DNA of 42,067 bases. Origin: Myxococcales bacterium (GTDB lineage Bacteria; Myxococcota; B64-G9). How positions within the stretch are numbered: position 1 is the first letter of the stretch; each line of letters opens with the position of its first letter. The position numbers were made by a program, and so were the translations under genes. The DNA lies in the NCBI GenBank assembly GCA_027031935.1, contig JALVPF010000173.1, forward strand, positions 1 to 42,067, in the 5' to 3' direction. This document shows positions 19,469-29,013 of this stretch, piece after piece. A model generated the notes under the pieces. That model ran no database searches and was not told the DNA's origin. It saw only the letters and a list, made by a program, of their open reading frames with translations.

Positions 19469-20317
19469 ATGAATGTCAGAGCACCGGTTTTTGCCCTGCA
19501 GGGTTGGTATCCTGTGGACCAGGACAGATGCAGCAAGACTCTGGATGATTTTCTGGGTAGCTTCAAGACAGGCACCGCAGGGCTTTTTGCCGGAATAGTT
19601 CCTCACGCCGGGTGGGTTTTTTCGGGGCGACTGGCCGCATGGACAATAGCTGCGCTCAGGCAGGTCAGTCCCGAGCTTGTCTTCGTATTTGGTGGACACC
19701 TGGGCCCGGGCCATCGACCTGTGTGCATGACAGACGGAGCATGGGCAACACCCTTGGGAGAGATAGAGGTACATCATGAGCTGGCTCGGGAGATTGCTGA
19801 AAGATTTGATTGTGTGAGGGAGACTCCGGAAAGCTTTGAGCCGGATAACACCATCGAGTTACAGTTGCCAATTATAAAAAAGCTATGGCCGGAGGCAAGG
19901 CTTGTAGCGGTACAGGTGCCTCCAAGGGCTGAGACCATGGCCATTGGTCAGTGGGCGGCTGCAGAGGTAAAGAAGAGGGGGCTTGTTTCCGTAGCCATAG
20001 GTTCTACGGATTTGACCCACTATGGTTCACCTTATGGGTTTGAGCCAAAGGGCACGGGACACGAGGCGCATCAATGGTCAAAGCAAAACGACAGGGGGTT
20101 CATCGATCACATGCTCGCGCTTCAGGTTGAACAAGCGGTGCAGCATGCATTGGTAAACCACTCGGCATGTTGTCCCGGGGCTGCCGGAGCTGCAGCCCTG
20201 TTTGCAAAGCAGATGGGAGCAAGCAAGGGCAAACTCGTAGATCATCTGACCAGCTATGAAATAGAGGGATCTGGCGAACCAGGAATGTGGGTGGGATATG
20301 CCGGCATGGTCTTTTGA
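19469..20317 (+). CDS. MEMO1 / AmmeMemoRadiSam system protein B family
   Basis: GIVPHAGWVFSGRLAA, VFGGHLGPGHRP, FEPDNTIELQLPIIKKLWP, STDLTHYG, SACCPGAAGAAAL. Confidence 0.88.
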   Translation: MNVRAPVFALQGWYPVDQDRCSKTLDDFLGSFKTGTAGLFAGIVPHAGWVFSGRLAAWTIAALRQVSPELVFVFGGHLGPGHRPVCMTDGAWATPLGEIEVHHELAREIAERFDCVRETPESFEPDNTIELQLPIIKKLWPEARLVAVQVPPRAETMAIGQWAAAEVKKRGLVSVAIGSTDLTHYGSPYGFEPKGTGHEAHQWSKQNDRGFIDHMLALQVEQAVQHALVNHSACCPGAAGAAALFAKQMGASKGKLVDHLTSYEIEGSGEPGMWVGYAGMVF

Positions 20318-20339
20318 TGAAGAAATTGCGGGGTCAGGC

Positions 20340-21041
20340 CTACTCTATACGGAAAAGATCGGGAGACATGGCTTTGTTCGCGTCCAGCGCATCTACGGTA
20401 CATGCGTCAATGAGTTCACCGTCAGAGCGAACTTCTATTCTCTGCGGAAACCAGTCACCGGTGGTCCTGCTTCCCCACTGTGACCATTGTATGTCTATGA
20501 GGTGCTTTTTTTCTTCCACCATCAATCTCAAAGGCAGGTACCTGTCCTTGTCCAGCCAGAACTGTGGACGATCCCTCTCCCACTCCTTTGCCCCGAGTAC
20601 CACAGCCAACCTGGACCCCGCCCTCGTGAGAGTGTTGACCTTGGTGTCTACATTGACCGAACGCATGAGTCTTACCCACCTGTCTGCCGAGACGCTCTTT
20701 TCCACAAAGAACAGATATTGAAGAAAAACCCAGGAGGGAAGAACTTCGGCTTTTTTCCCTGGAGTTTTTTCCACACACTTGTTCTTGTTGCAGATGATCA
20801 GGGAGCCTTCAGACTTTTCGCGTCTGACCATTCTCGGCCTTTTCAGCAGGAGTTTTTCCTTGTGCTGTTGCTGTCCTGGTAAACCACATGTCATCTGTAT
20901 GGTGTATGTTCGAACTCCCATGGCTTCTTTTTTGTGTTCCATCTTTCCCATGAGCCATGAAGCGTGTGGAATGTGGGCGATGGCCGTTGTTGCCAGGGCC
21001 AAGCTTGTCGTGATGATGAGTAATCTTGCAATGTTTCTCAT
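20340..21041 (-). CDS. Periplasmic LolA-like/outer-membrane lipoprotein-sorting-like protein
   Basis: Signal peptide MRNIARLLIITTSLALATTAIA; beta-rich body with FWLDKDRYLPLRLMVEE and DWFPQRIEVRSDGELI, similar to LolA/LolB-fold proteins. Confidence 0.55.
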   Translation of the reverse strand: MRNIARLLIITTSLALATTAIAHIPHASWLMGKMEHKKEAMGVRTYTIQMTCGLPGQQQHKEKLLLKRPRMVRREKSEGSLIICNKNKCVEKTPGKKAEVLPSWVFLQYLFFVEKSVSADRWVRLMRSVNVDTKVNTLTRAGSRLAVVLGAKEWERDRPQFWLDKDRYLPLRLMVEEKKHLIDIQWSQWGSRTTGDWFPQRIEVRSDGELIDACTVDALDANKAMSPDLFRIE

Positions 21042-21152
21042 GGGCTGCCTCCAGTCAGGTGATCATACAATCCCAAGCCTTGAGTCTTGTCAATGCCGAG
21101 TGCACACAATATTATCAACATCCAGAAGACCTGGAACAAAAAGGAGGTTGTG

Positions 21153-21365
21153 GTGAGGACCTGTGACAGGGAAAAGAATCTGAAAAATTGCAATTGTACT
21201 TACGAACCATGCAGCAGGAAAGGCATATGCTGCGAGTGTGTGTCCTATCATCGCTCCCTGGGCCAGTTGCCGGCGTGCTTTTTTCCCGATGACGTTGAAA
21301 AGACTTTCGATCGTTCATATGCCAGGTTCGCTGAGACGGTGATGTCACGACAAGCATGGTGGTAG
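21153..21365 (+). CDS. Small Cys-rich DUF6485-like protein
   Basis: CDREKNLKNCNCTYEPCSRKGICCECVSYHRSLGQLPACFFP. AGGAGG at 21142 positions a GTG start at 21153. Confidence 0.7.
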   Translation: MRTCDREKNLKNCNCTYEPCSRKGICCECVSYHRSLGQLPACFFPDDVEKTFDRSYARFAETVMSRQAWW

Positions 21366-21393
21366 GTGGGAGAAGAAATCGGGTAGACCCTGA

Positions 21394-21948
21394 TTACCGG
21401 ATCTCCAGTCGCGAGATGAAGTCATCGAGGGACACGAACTCGAACACATAGCGCCAGAAAGAGATAATGTCTCCAGAAGTCAGGGCTATCCGTTTTTTGG
21501 CCTTTATTCGTTGTCCGTTTAGCACCGAGCCGTTCAGAGACGCCATGTCCTGTATTTTGTAATTCAGTTTTGAATCAGGCAAAAACGATGCGTGAAGCTT
21601 GGATATCTTTGGGGAGCGAATTATCACGTCGTTGTTGCGCGCCCTGCCAACGGTGATTTTTGATGCATAAGCGTTTCTATTGGATTTTTTCAGCGGTATG
21701 ACACGTATATGGTTGGTGGCATTCTTGAGTTCGGAAAGCTTCGGAAGGGATGATTCAGAGGTCTCCAGGTCCATCCATTCGTCTTTTTGTGGGGGGCTAT
21801 GCTGAAGAATCAGAAAGGCGCAGTTATAAGTCTTTCTGAATTTTTCCGAGCCATTCTGTTCAAGCTCTTCGGCAAGGGCCTTCAGTCCGGTGGAATTCAA
21901 TCCAAACTCGTCCAGGGTCTTCAGATCCATGCTTGGTTGTCGTGACAT
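21394..21948 (-). CDS. FHA domain protein
   Basis: ITVGRARNNDVIIRSPKISKLHASFLPD...DMASLNGSVLNGQRI...LTSGDIISF. Confidence 0.9.
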   Translation of the reverse strand: MSRQPSMDLKTLDEFGLNSTGLKALAEELEQNGSEKFRKTYNCAFLILQHSPPQKDEWMDLETSESSLPKLSELKNATNHIRVIPLKKSNRNAYASKITVGRARNNDVIIRSPKISKLHASFLPDSKLNYKIQDMASLNGSVLNGQRIKAKKRIALTSGDIISFWRYVFEFVSLDDFISRLEIR

Positions 21949-21987
21949 TGTGTCATGGTAACTCAGACAAGATGTAAGTCAAGGGCG

Positions 21988-22003
21988 TTTGCAAATTTGC
22001 AAA
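21988..22003. promoter_or_regulatory. Candidate operator: 16-bp perfect palindrome
   Basis: TTTGCAAATTTGCAAA in the divergent FHA / clostripain intergenic region. Confidence 0.3.
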
Positions 22004-22064
22004 TCACATGATAAGAAACAACGTTCTTTTGGTGTCCATTTTAACAATTATGAGAGGTGAGAAA

Positions 22065-25000
22065 ATGAAGTCGATGCGCTTGATGGTTCTCTCTGTGGCT
22101 TGGGCATGCCTGTTACCCTTGTCGTTTTATGGATGTTCGGGCGGTGGGGATGATCTGGTTTGTATGCCTGATTCGTGCAGTTCCCATGGCGAATGTAATG
22201 ATTCCTCAGGTGAGATAGTGTGTTCGTGTGAGCAAGGATACACGGGCGCACATTGCGGAGCCTGCGCAGAAGGCTACCAGGACAACGATGGTGATGGCTC
22301 CTGTCTCGAAAGCTGCTCTGATGATTATTGCTCTGGTCATGGAACATGCAGCGATGCACAGGGTACTGCATCCTGTGAGTGTGAAGATGGCTATTCCGGT
22401 GAAAAATGCACGGATTGTGCGGATGGTTATCAGGACAACGACGAAGATGGAACCTGTCTTCAGTCCTGTGCTTCTCTTTCGTGGGACTGTGCCAATCACG
22501 GCTCTTGTGTGGATGATTCCGGGGTAGCCATGTGTCAGTGTGACTCTGGATACCAGGATAATGATGCAGATGGCACGTGTACGGAGGATTGCACAACCGC
22601 AGATCTGGAGTGTGGGGATCATGGCAGCTGCGATGATTCGGCTGGACAGGCTCAGTGTGCATGCGAAGAAGCATGGGGTGGTGATACCTGTGATGTCTGT
22701 GCGGACGGATACCAGGACAATGATGCAGATGGAACATGCGAGATAGCGTGTGGTGTTGGCGTCCTTGATTGCGGAGAACATGGTTACTGTGTGGACTCTT
22801 CCGGACACGTGGAATGCAAGTGCGTTACCGGACACACCGGTGATGACTGCTCCGAGTGTGCAGATGGCTATCAGGACAATGACGGTGACGGTGCATGCCA
22901 ACCCGGGTGCGATTTGTTCGGTGGTTCTTGTGGAACTCATGGACACTGTGATGATTCCACGGGTGAGACCATGTGCGTTTGTGATGAAGGACACATTGGT
23001 GATGATTGTGCTACCTGCGATGATGGCTATCAGGACAACAACTCTGATGGGTATTGTCTACCCACTTGTGAAACTTCCTCGTTGAATTGCGGTCAACATG
23101 GAGACTGCAGCGATTCGTCAGGTTTTGCTACATGCGATTGCCAGGAAGGATACGCAGGAGATTTATGCGATCTGTGCAGTGGTGGATATCAGGACAATGA
23201 TGGAGACGGCGTTTGCACTGTTGATTGTTTCCATGCAGACTTGTCATGCGGAAACAACGCCATGTGTGATGATTCGGAAGGCACTGCTGTATGTGTTTGC
23301 AACGAGGGCTATGCAGGAGACAATTGTGACACATGTGCTGATGGTTACCAGGACAACGATGACAACCAAACCTGTATGCCGACCTGTGGTCAGTTGGGCT
23401 GGGATTGTTCCAACCATGGTTCGTGTGATGATTCGGGCGGCATTGCCCTTTGTCAGTGTGATGAGCAATACACGGGCAGTCAGTGCGATCAGTGTGCTGC
23501 CGGCTATCAGGACAATGATGGGGATGGGGTTTGTTCTGTCGCTTGTTCAGCAGCGAGCTTGAATTGTGGAGCAAACAGCCACTGTGATGATTCCACAGGC
23601 ACGGCAGGATGTGTGTGCGATGATGGTTACGTTGGAGCAAACTGTGACCAATGTGCTGATGGCTACCAGGACACGGACATGAATGGTTCCTGCATGCCCA
23701 CTTGTGAAAGCCTGGCGTGGGATTGTTCCGGTCATGGTACATGTACCTATGAGTCGGGAGAAGCTGTTTGCGCCTGTGAAGAGGGGTATTTTGACGACGG
23801 CGTCGGTCATTGTATCGTTGTAGGTGCGGGTGAAAATTGCATGGCGCCTTTGCCCTTGGATCTTTCCCAGACGCTTGTAAGTGGTGACACCACTGGAATG
23901 GGAAACGACAATGAAGGCTCTTGCGCCAGCAGCAGCCACAGTGCTGATGATGTAGTGTACGTGTTTTCAGTGGTTCAACCACTTCACGTGGTCTTCGAGG
24001 TCACTGGCTTCGATACGATCATGTATATCAGAAGCACCTGTGATGATGCAGCTTCGGAGATCGAATGTAATGATGATGGAGGGGAAGGTCTGGGCTCTTT
24101 ACTGGATCTGAATTTATCTGTTGGAACCTACTACCTGTTCATAGATGGGTACTCTTCCGGTTCGGGCCAATACGATTTGAGCATACAGGTTTCCTGTGGA
24201 GACGGGCTTATTTATGATCCGCAGAGCGGTGATTGCATAGATGATCCCTGCCTGCCCAATCCGTGTAATGAGCAGAACATGCATGTTTGTGAACCCGTGT
24301 TGCCGGCGTCATTTACCTGCAGTTGTGACCCTGGCTATATCGACGATCCTCAAAATCCAGGTACCTGCATACCCGATCCCAATCCCCATGGTGAGGCCTG
24401 TGCTGATGCAATGCCTCTGACCGTTGGTGAGGGTACGCTTACCGGAACAACCTCTGACGCGAATGATGATGCCCGTGGATCATGCGGAGGCAATGGTCCT
24501 GATCGGGTGTATGGATTTGTCATAGACGAACCCATGAGAGCCGAGTTCGAGATGAGCGGTTACGACACCGTTTTGCACCTCCGAACTACCTGTGATGATC
24601 CCGACAGTCAGATTGCATGTGATGATGAAGGTGGATCTGCTCATGGCTCCAAGATTACCGAGATGCTGGATCCAGGTACATACTATCTCTGGGCGGATTC
24701 CTGGTCCAGCGGTGGCGACTACGACCTGACTTATTCTTTCAGGACAGATCCCTGTAATCCGGATCCGTGTCCTGGTACTCCCGAGTGTGTAGCATCGTTC
24801 GATTGGACTTCTTATGAGTGTGTATGTCCTGAAGGTACCCTTCCCTTTGATGGCGATTGTGTGGATGATCCCTGTGATCCAAACGAGTGCGTCGAGGAAC
24901 ACAAGAACAAGTGCATACCTGAGTTGCCAGGTGCCTATCATTGCGAATGCAACACAGGGTATATTCCCGACCCGGCAGCCCCTGATACCTGCATCATGGA

Positions 25001-26078
25001 TCCGGATGCCAACGAATGGGCCTTCATTGTCTATCTCAACGCGGACAACAATCTGGAGTCCTATGGATATGAGGATGTCTCAGAAATGGGTCAGGCTGGT
25101 TCGTCTCCATATGTTCACATCGTGGCTCTTTTCGATACATACGCAGGCCCGGCCAATGTCATCTATATTACCCAGGGCGGTTACGACGTGGTGGAAGAGC
25201 GAGGCGAGATCGACATGAGCGATTGGCAGACCCTGAGAGATTTCGGTATCTGGGCCATAGACAATTACCCTGCCCGCCATTATGCCATGATCATGTGGGA
25301 CCATGGTGGCGGCTGGAAAAAGCCCGTGGACAGCCCGGTAACCAAGGGCTTTTCCAACGATGACCATGGTACCGCTTACGAGATTTCAGTATCCAACGGT
25401 GATTATGCACAAGCCTTGGCCGGAATAACAGATCACCTGGGTGACAAGCTGGATATAGTTGGCTTCGATGCATGCCTCATGGGCATGTGGGAGGTTGCAG
25501 ATGCAAGCGCCCCTTATGCTCATTATCTCGTTGCTTCTTCAGAGACGGAGCCCGGTCGCGGATGGGCATACCATGGATTCCTGCCTGGCCTGGTGGCCAA
25601 CTGGCAGATGAGCGCGCTGGAGCTGGCCACGTCCATCGTTGATGCTTTCTACAACGAGGACGCAGGTGACTCTACTCTGGCGGTAACCGATCTGGACACC
25701 ATGGATGATCTGAATGCTGCTATCACGAACTTTGCCAATGTCCTGATGGCCCATCCGGACCTGTATGGCAGCATCAGCAGCGTCAGGGGATCCACTCAGT
25801 CCTTCTACCTGGAGGAGTTCAGGGATCTGCAGGATTTTGCAGAGCGGGTAGCAGCCATGAACGGTGCTCCTTCTGATCTGGTAGATGCGGCAAATGCATT
25901 GGTGGCTCAACTGCAGATCACTATAGCCTACAATCGCGCCCAGTCTGATTATCCTGGTGCCAATGGCTTGAGCGTGTACTTCCCGCAGAGAGGGACCAGC
26001 CCAGATAGCGAGTACACCGGTGCAGGTGCGGTCTGGAGTTTGCACACTACCTGGGATGAGTTCCTGGAATCTTTTTAA
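22065..26078 (+). CDS. Large lipoprotein: EGF-like/Ca-motif repeats, two PPC-like domains and a C-terminal clostripain (C11) peptidase domain
   Basis: MKSMRLMVLSVAWACLLPLSFYGC lipobox; ten GYQDNDGDGxC-type modules; PPC-like pair; C11 motifs YAMIMWDHGGGW and DIVGFDACLMGMWEVA. Confidence 0.9.
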   Translation: MKSMRLMVLSVAWACLLPLSFYGCSGGGDDLVCMPDSCSSHGECNDSSGEIVCSCEQGYTGAHCGACAEGYQDNDGDGSCLESCSDDYCSGHGTCSDAQGTASCECEDGYSGEKCTDCADGYQDNDEDGTCLQSCASLSWDCANHGSCVDDSGVAMCQCDSGYQDNDADGTCTEDCTTADLECGDHGSCDDSAGQAQCACEEAWGGDTCDVCADGYQDNDADGTCEIACGVGVLDCGEHGYCVDSSGHVECKCVTGHTGDDCSECADGYQDNDGDGACQPGCDLFGGSCGTHGHCDDSTGETMCVCDEGHIGDDCATCDDGYQDNNSDGYCLPTCETSSLNCGQHGDCSDSSGFATCDCQEGYAGDLCDLCSGGYQDNDGDGVCTVDCFHADLSCGNNAMCDDSEGTAVCVCNEGYAGDNCDTCADGYQDNDDNQTCMPTCGQLGWDCSNHGSCDDSGGIALCQCDEQYTGSQCDQCAAGYQDNDGDGVCSVACSAASLNCGANSHCDDSTGTAGCVCDDGYVGANCDQCADGYQDTDMNGSCMPTCESLAWDCSGHGTCTYESGEAVCACEEGYFDDGVGHCIVVGAGENCMAPLPLDLSQTLVSGDTTGMGNDNEGSCASSSHSADDVVYVFSVVQPLHVVFEVTGFDTIMYIRSTCDDAASEIECNDDGGEGLGSLLDLNLSVGTYYLFIDGYSSGSGQYDLSIQVSCGDGLIYDPQSGDCIDDPCLPNPCNEQNMHVCEPVLPASFTCSCDPGYIDDPQNPGTCIPDPNPHGEACADAMPLTVGEGTLTGTTSDANDDARGSCGGNGPDRVYGFVIDEPMRAEFEMSGYDTVLHLRTTCDDPDSQIACDDEGGSAHGSKITEMLDPGTYYLWADSWSSGGDYDLTYSFRTDPCNPDPCPGTPECVASFDWTSYECVCPEGTLPFDGDCVDDPCDPNECVEEHKNKCIPELPGAYHCECNTGYIPDPAAPDTCIMDPDANEWAFIVYLNADNNLESYGYEDVSEMGQAGSSPYVHIVALFDTYAGPANVIYITQGGYDVVEERGEIDMSDWQTLRDFGIWAIDNYPARHYAMIMWDHGGGWKKPVDSPVTKGFSNDDHGTAYEISVSNGDYAQALAGITDHLGDKLDIVGFDACLMGMWEVADASAPYAHYLVASSETEPGRGWAYHGFLPGLVANWQMSALELATSIVDAFYNEDAGDSTLAVTDLDTMDDLNAAITNFANVLMAHPDLYGSISSVRGSTQSFYLEEFRDLQDFAERVAAMNGAPSDLVDAANALVAQLQITIAYNRAQSDYPGANGLSVYFPQRGTSPDSEYTGAGAVWSLHTTWDEFLESF

Positions 26079-26097
26079 TCAGGACTAGGTACGAGAT

Positions 26098-26128
26098 AAA
26101 GACGGGGTCAGACTTTGGCCCCGTCTTT
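26098..26128. terminator. Bidirectional intrinsic terminator between convergent genes
   Basis: AAAGACGGGG-TCAGACTTTGG-CCCCGTCTTT, 10-bp perfect arms with A/T flanks; overlaps the TraB/GumN stop codon. Confidence 0.75.
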
Positions 26129-27083
26129 ACTTGACTCTGCTCAGCTTCAGGCCTTTTTTTCTCAGTTGTGAAATTACACCAGTGTCTCCCAGGAGATGGC
26201 CAGCGCCAACGGCGAAGAAAAACTTCGTGTCCTTGTTTTCCGAAATCTTTTTAGCCATTCTTTCTGCCATGTGGGTGTTGCGATCGAAAAACAGCCTCTT
26301 CATGATTTTTCTATCCAGCGGATTTTTCGGATCGTAGGTCTCCATCATGGTGTCGTAGAGTTTTTTCTCATCGCCTTTCAGGTAAGCCTCAAGAAGTTCG
26401 GTTACGGGGTCTGAGCCCTTTGCATGGAACTCGTCCAGTTGCTCCAGGGTCTGTTTCAGCATGCGGATCTGTTCTTCCATGGTCAGACTGTCGAAAACGT
26501 CAAGCTGTTCCTTTACCGTCTCTATTCCGCCAACCTTCTTCCCCTTTTTTTGAGCTCTAAGGTAAATCACCATGTCCAGGGGTTGTTTGGAGGCAAACTC
26601 CATGAGGTGATCCAAAAGCACAACTTGTGCGGTAATAGCCCAGATTTTCATTCTGTTCAGGGGGGCAAAAGGAAAACCCTTTGCGGAAAAGAGCCCTTCC
26701 AGTTTCTTGAAGAGCTTCTTGGGTAAAACATCTTCAAGGGTTTTTCCCCCAGGCAGCAACATCTGGCCAGCTACTGAAAGCTGCGTGGCCATGTCCATGG
26801 GGACCTCCGTGTAAAGCTCATCACAGCCATCTATGGCGTCGCTTACTGATTTTGGAAACGCAAGAACCCTGGCGTCTGGTATGTGAATGGTGCCAAAAAT
26901 ATAAGATGGGTGATCCCCCTGGATTTTCCATAGCAAAGGGTGCGACGACAAGGTAGTAGGAGCCATGTTCTTTTTTTGTTTCACGTCTGCTGCAGCACTC
27001 TTGTCGGTTTGAGTGCATGCCATGAAAGCCAAGAGGGTTGAGAATACAATTGTTATGCTGCGTGCGTAAGGCCGTCTGGACAT
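26127..27083 (-). CDS. TraB/GumN family lipoprotein
   Basis: LLWKIQGDHPSYIFGTIHIPD, CDELYTEVPMD, FFAVGAGHLLGDTGVISQLRKKG; lipobox FMAC. GGAGG precedes ATG 27083. Confidence 0.88.
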   Translation of the reverse strand: MSRRPYARSITIVFSTLLAFMACTQTDKSAAADVKQKKNMAPTTLSSHPLLWKIQGDHPSYIFGTIHIPDARVLAFPKSVSDAIDGCDELYTEVPMDMATQLSVAGQMLLPGGKTLEDVLPKKLFKKLEGLFSAKGFPFAPLNRMKIWAITAQVVLLDHLMEFASKQPLDMVIYLRAQKKGKKVGGIETVKEQLDVFDSLTMEEQIRMLKQTLEQLDEFHAKGSDPVTELLEAYLKGDEKKLYDTMMETYDPKNPLDRKIMKRLFFDRNTHMAERMAKKISENKDTKFFFAVGAGHLLGDTGVISQLRKKGLKLSRVK

Positions 27084-27197
27084 TGGATCCTCCATTTGGA
27101 TTCAGCCATTTGTTTTCAATAAATTATTGAGCATATTGTTGTGCTTTGCACAAGCATTGTTCTTTAGTATCATGTTTTGCCAGTCAGGAGGCACAAA

Positions 27198-27416
27198 ATG
27201 GAGCCGGGCGAAATAATCTCAAAGCTTGCGGATCGATCAGCCAGAGGCATCCTGGAAGGCCTGGTCGGTATTGCAGTGATAGTAATCGGTATCTATCTGG
27301 CATTTTGGGTCTTCGGGATCGTGCTCAGGGTCATCGTTCTCTTGTTGGTGGCAGGAGCAGCCGTTTACCTGTTTTTCTTGTTGGTGGATTGGGTCAAAAA
27401 ACTCGATGGAAGCTGA
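27198..27416 (+). CDS. Small two-TM membrane protein
   Basis: MEPGEIISKLADRSARGILEGLVGIAVIVIGIYLAFWVFGIVLRVIVLLLVAGAAVYLFFLLVDWVKKLDGS; AGGAGG upstream. Confidence 0.65.
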   Translation: MEPGEIISKLADRSARGILEGLVGIAVIVIGIYLAFWVFGIVLRVIVLLLVAGAAVYLFFLLVDWVKKLDGS

Positions 27417-27419
27417 AAT

Positions 27420-28427
27420 TCATCTTTCCATCATTACCCGATCGAAAACCTCCTTGATATCCATTATTGAAGTAAAGTCCACATCAACGGGATGTCTTGT
27501 TCCATGGGGGCTTATCAGGACTCCCTTGAAGAATTTTTGCTCGACCTGTTCGAGGTAAAACATGTACTGGCCCTGTACAACCTTGAACGGGATTTTCAAC
27601 CTGAGCCTGCCTTCGTGAGCCCATATCTCCGTATCAGACCCTGTCATCTCGAACAGATAGTCAATACGCAAAGGAGCTATGTCCTCATGTTGCTCCTGGG
27701 TTTGTTTTGTCGGCTGATCCGGTTCTATGGGCTGGGCTGGCTGAGGTGCCTGTTGTGACTGAGGCGATTCTTCGACCATCTCTGTCAGAATCATCACATC
27801 CGATGTTCCTTCGGCAAACCTGTCCCTGGCCTGGAGCTTTTCTTCCTTCTCGCCGTGTTGTTTTGTGACAAGGCTTTGTGTGAGCCTGGCCAACTCATCC
27901 AGGTCCTTGCGGGCATCATGGGTAAGCACGAGGGTTCTATCTTTTGGATCCATGTCCTGAAGGGATCTTCCATCAAGGGATATCAATAAAATGGAGCCTG
28001 GCATTTTCGATACCATCTCTATTTTGATATTCTGAAGCTCTGTGTTACCCCTGAGTCTAAGTATGTCGCGCTCCAGATCCAGGGTGATGCCCATGGCAGC
28101 AATTTCATCGCGCAGAGCCCCGAGACCACCGAGGGCTTGGCCGAGCATTTTTGCGACAGCTTCGCACAGGTGAGACGGATGGGTGAAGCCCAGTATGGAG
28201 AAGGCAGGGAGAGAGCGCAGGAACAAGGGCTGTATAATTTTTATTTTATCTCTGCCTGCTCCATAGATTTTCAGTCTTGTGATGGGCTGTCTCGTCAATG
28301 GGTGTACGAAGGTTCCCCCTACCACAGGGACCCATGCAAGCAAACCACGGCCAGGATCATCTATCTCGAAAGACTCCACCAGGGGCACCAATAGCGATCT
28401 GAGTTGCTGAAATTCTGGAATCGTCAT
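27420..28427 (-). CDS. Hypothetical protein
   Basis: 335-aa ORF, co-directional and abutting queH (2-bp gap); no family recognised. Confidence 0.7.
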   Translation of the reverse strand: MTIPEFQQLRSLLVPLVESFEIDDPGRGLLAWVPVVGGTFVHPLTRQPITRLKIYGAGRDKIKIIQPLFLRSLPAFSILGFTHPSHLCEAVAKMLGQALGGLGALRDEIAAMGITLDLERDILRLRGNTELQNIKIEMVSKMPGSILLISLDGRSLQDMDPKDRTLVLTHDARKDLDELARLTQSLVTKQHGEKEEKLQARDRFAEGTSDVMILTEMVEESPQSQQAPQPAQPIEPDQPTKQTQEQHEDIAPLRIDYLFEMTGSDTEIWAHEGRLRLKIPFKVVQGQYMFYLEQVEQKFFKGVLISPHGTRHPVDVDFTSIMDIKEVFDRVMMER

Positions 28428-28428
28428 T

Positions 28429-29013
28429 TTAGTAACTCTTTTTTCTTCGTCTTTGTTCAGCTTCTGCCAGGCTCAATCTGCAACCACAATAGTCCTGCCT
28501 GTATAAACCGTATTTTTTTGAAAGCTCTACCGATAAGGCCTCTCCTGCTGCCTTCTTGAAACTTTCATTGCAATACTTGAGGCCATGATCGCTTGCCACC
28601 TGTTGTCCTATTCCCTCCAGAATTTTAGAATTCTTGTGTCTACTCAGGCTGAGAGTAGTGGTAAACCAATCGAACCCCAGCTCTCTTGACTTTCGGGCGG
28701 TATATTCCATTCTCAGATGATAACACGTCTGGCACCGTTCTTTAAAACTGCTTTCCGGTTGGTGTAAGTATGGTCCAACTGCTTGTTCCCAGTGTTCTGG
28801 CGTATATGGTTCTTCTATAATTTGAAGGTTTTTTATTTTAGCAAGGCGCCGGACTTCTTCCAGGCGTCGGTCATGCTCAGCCTGGGGATGGATGTTGGGA
28901 CCATACCAGTACAAGACAAGGTCAAACCGGGAAGAAAGCCTCACCACCGGCACCGTGGCACATGGTGCACAGCAAACATGTAAAAGCAGTTTGGTTTTTT
29001 GCTCGCGGGTCAT
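28429..29013 (-). CDS. queH: Epoxyqueuosine reductase QueH
   Basis: LLLHVCCAPCATVPV, SFKERCQTCYHLRME, FTTTLSLSRHKN, YRQDYCGCRLSL Cys motifs. Confidence 0.92.
   Translation of the reverse strand: MTREQKTKLLLHVCCAPCATVPVVRLSSRFDLVLYWYGPNIHPQAEHDRRLEEVRRLAKIKNLQIIEEPYTPEHWEQAVGPYLHQPESSFKERCQTCYHLRMEYTARKSRELGFDWFTTTLSLSRHKNSKILEGIGQQVASDHGLKYCNESFKKAAGEALSVELSKKYGLYRQDYCGCRLSLAEAEQRRRKKSY

Noticed and set aside
22206-23982. Overlapping minus-strand ORFs of 262 and 284 aa
   Set aside because: Antisense to the EGF repeats; their regularity just mirrors the sense-strand repeats.
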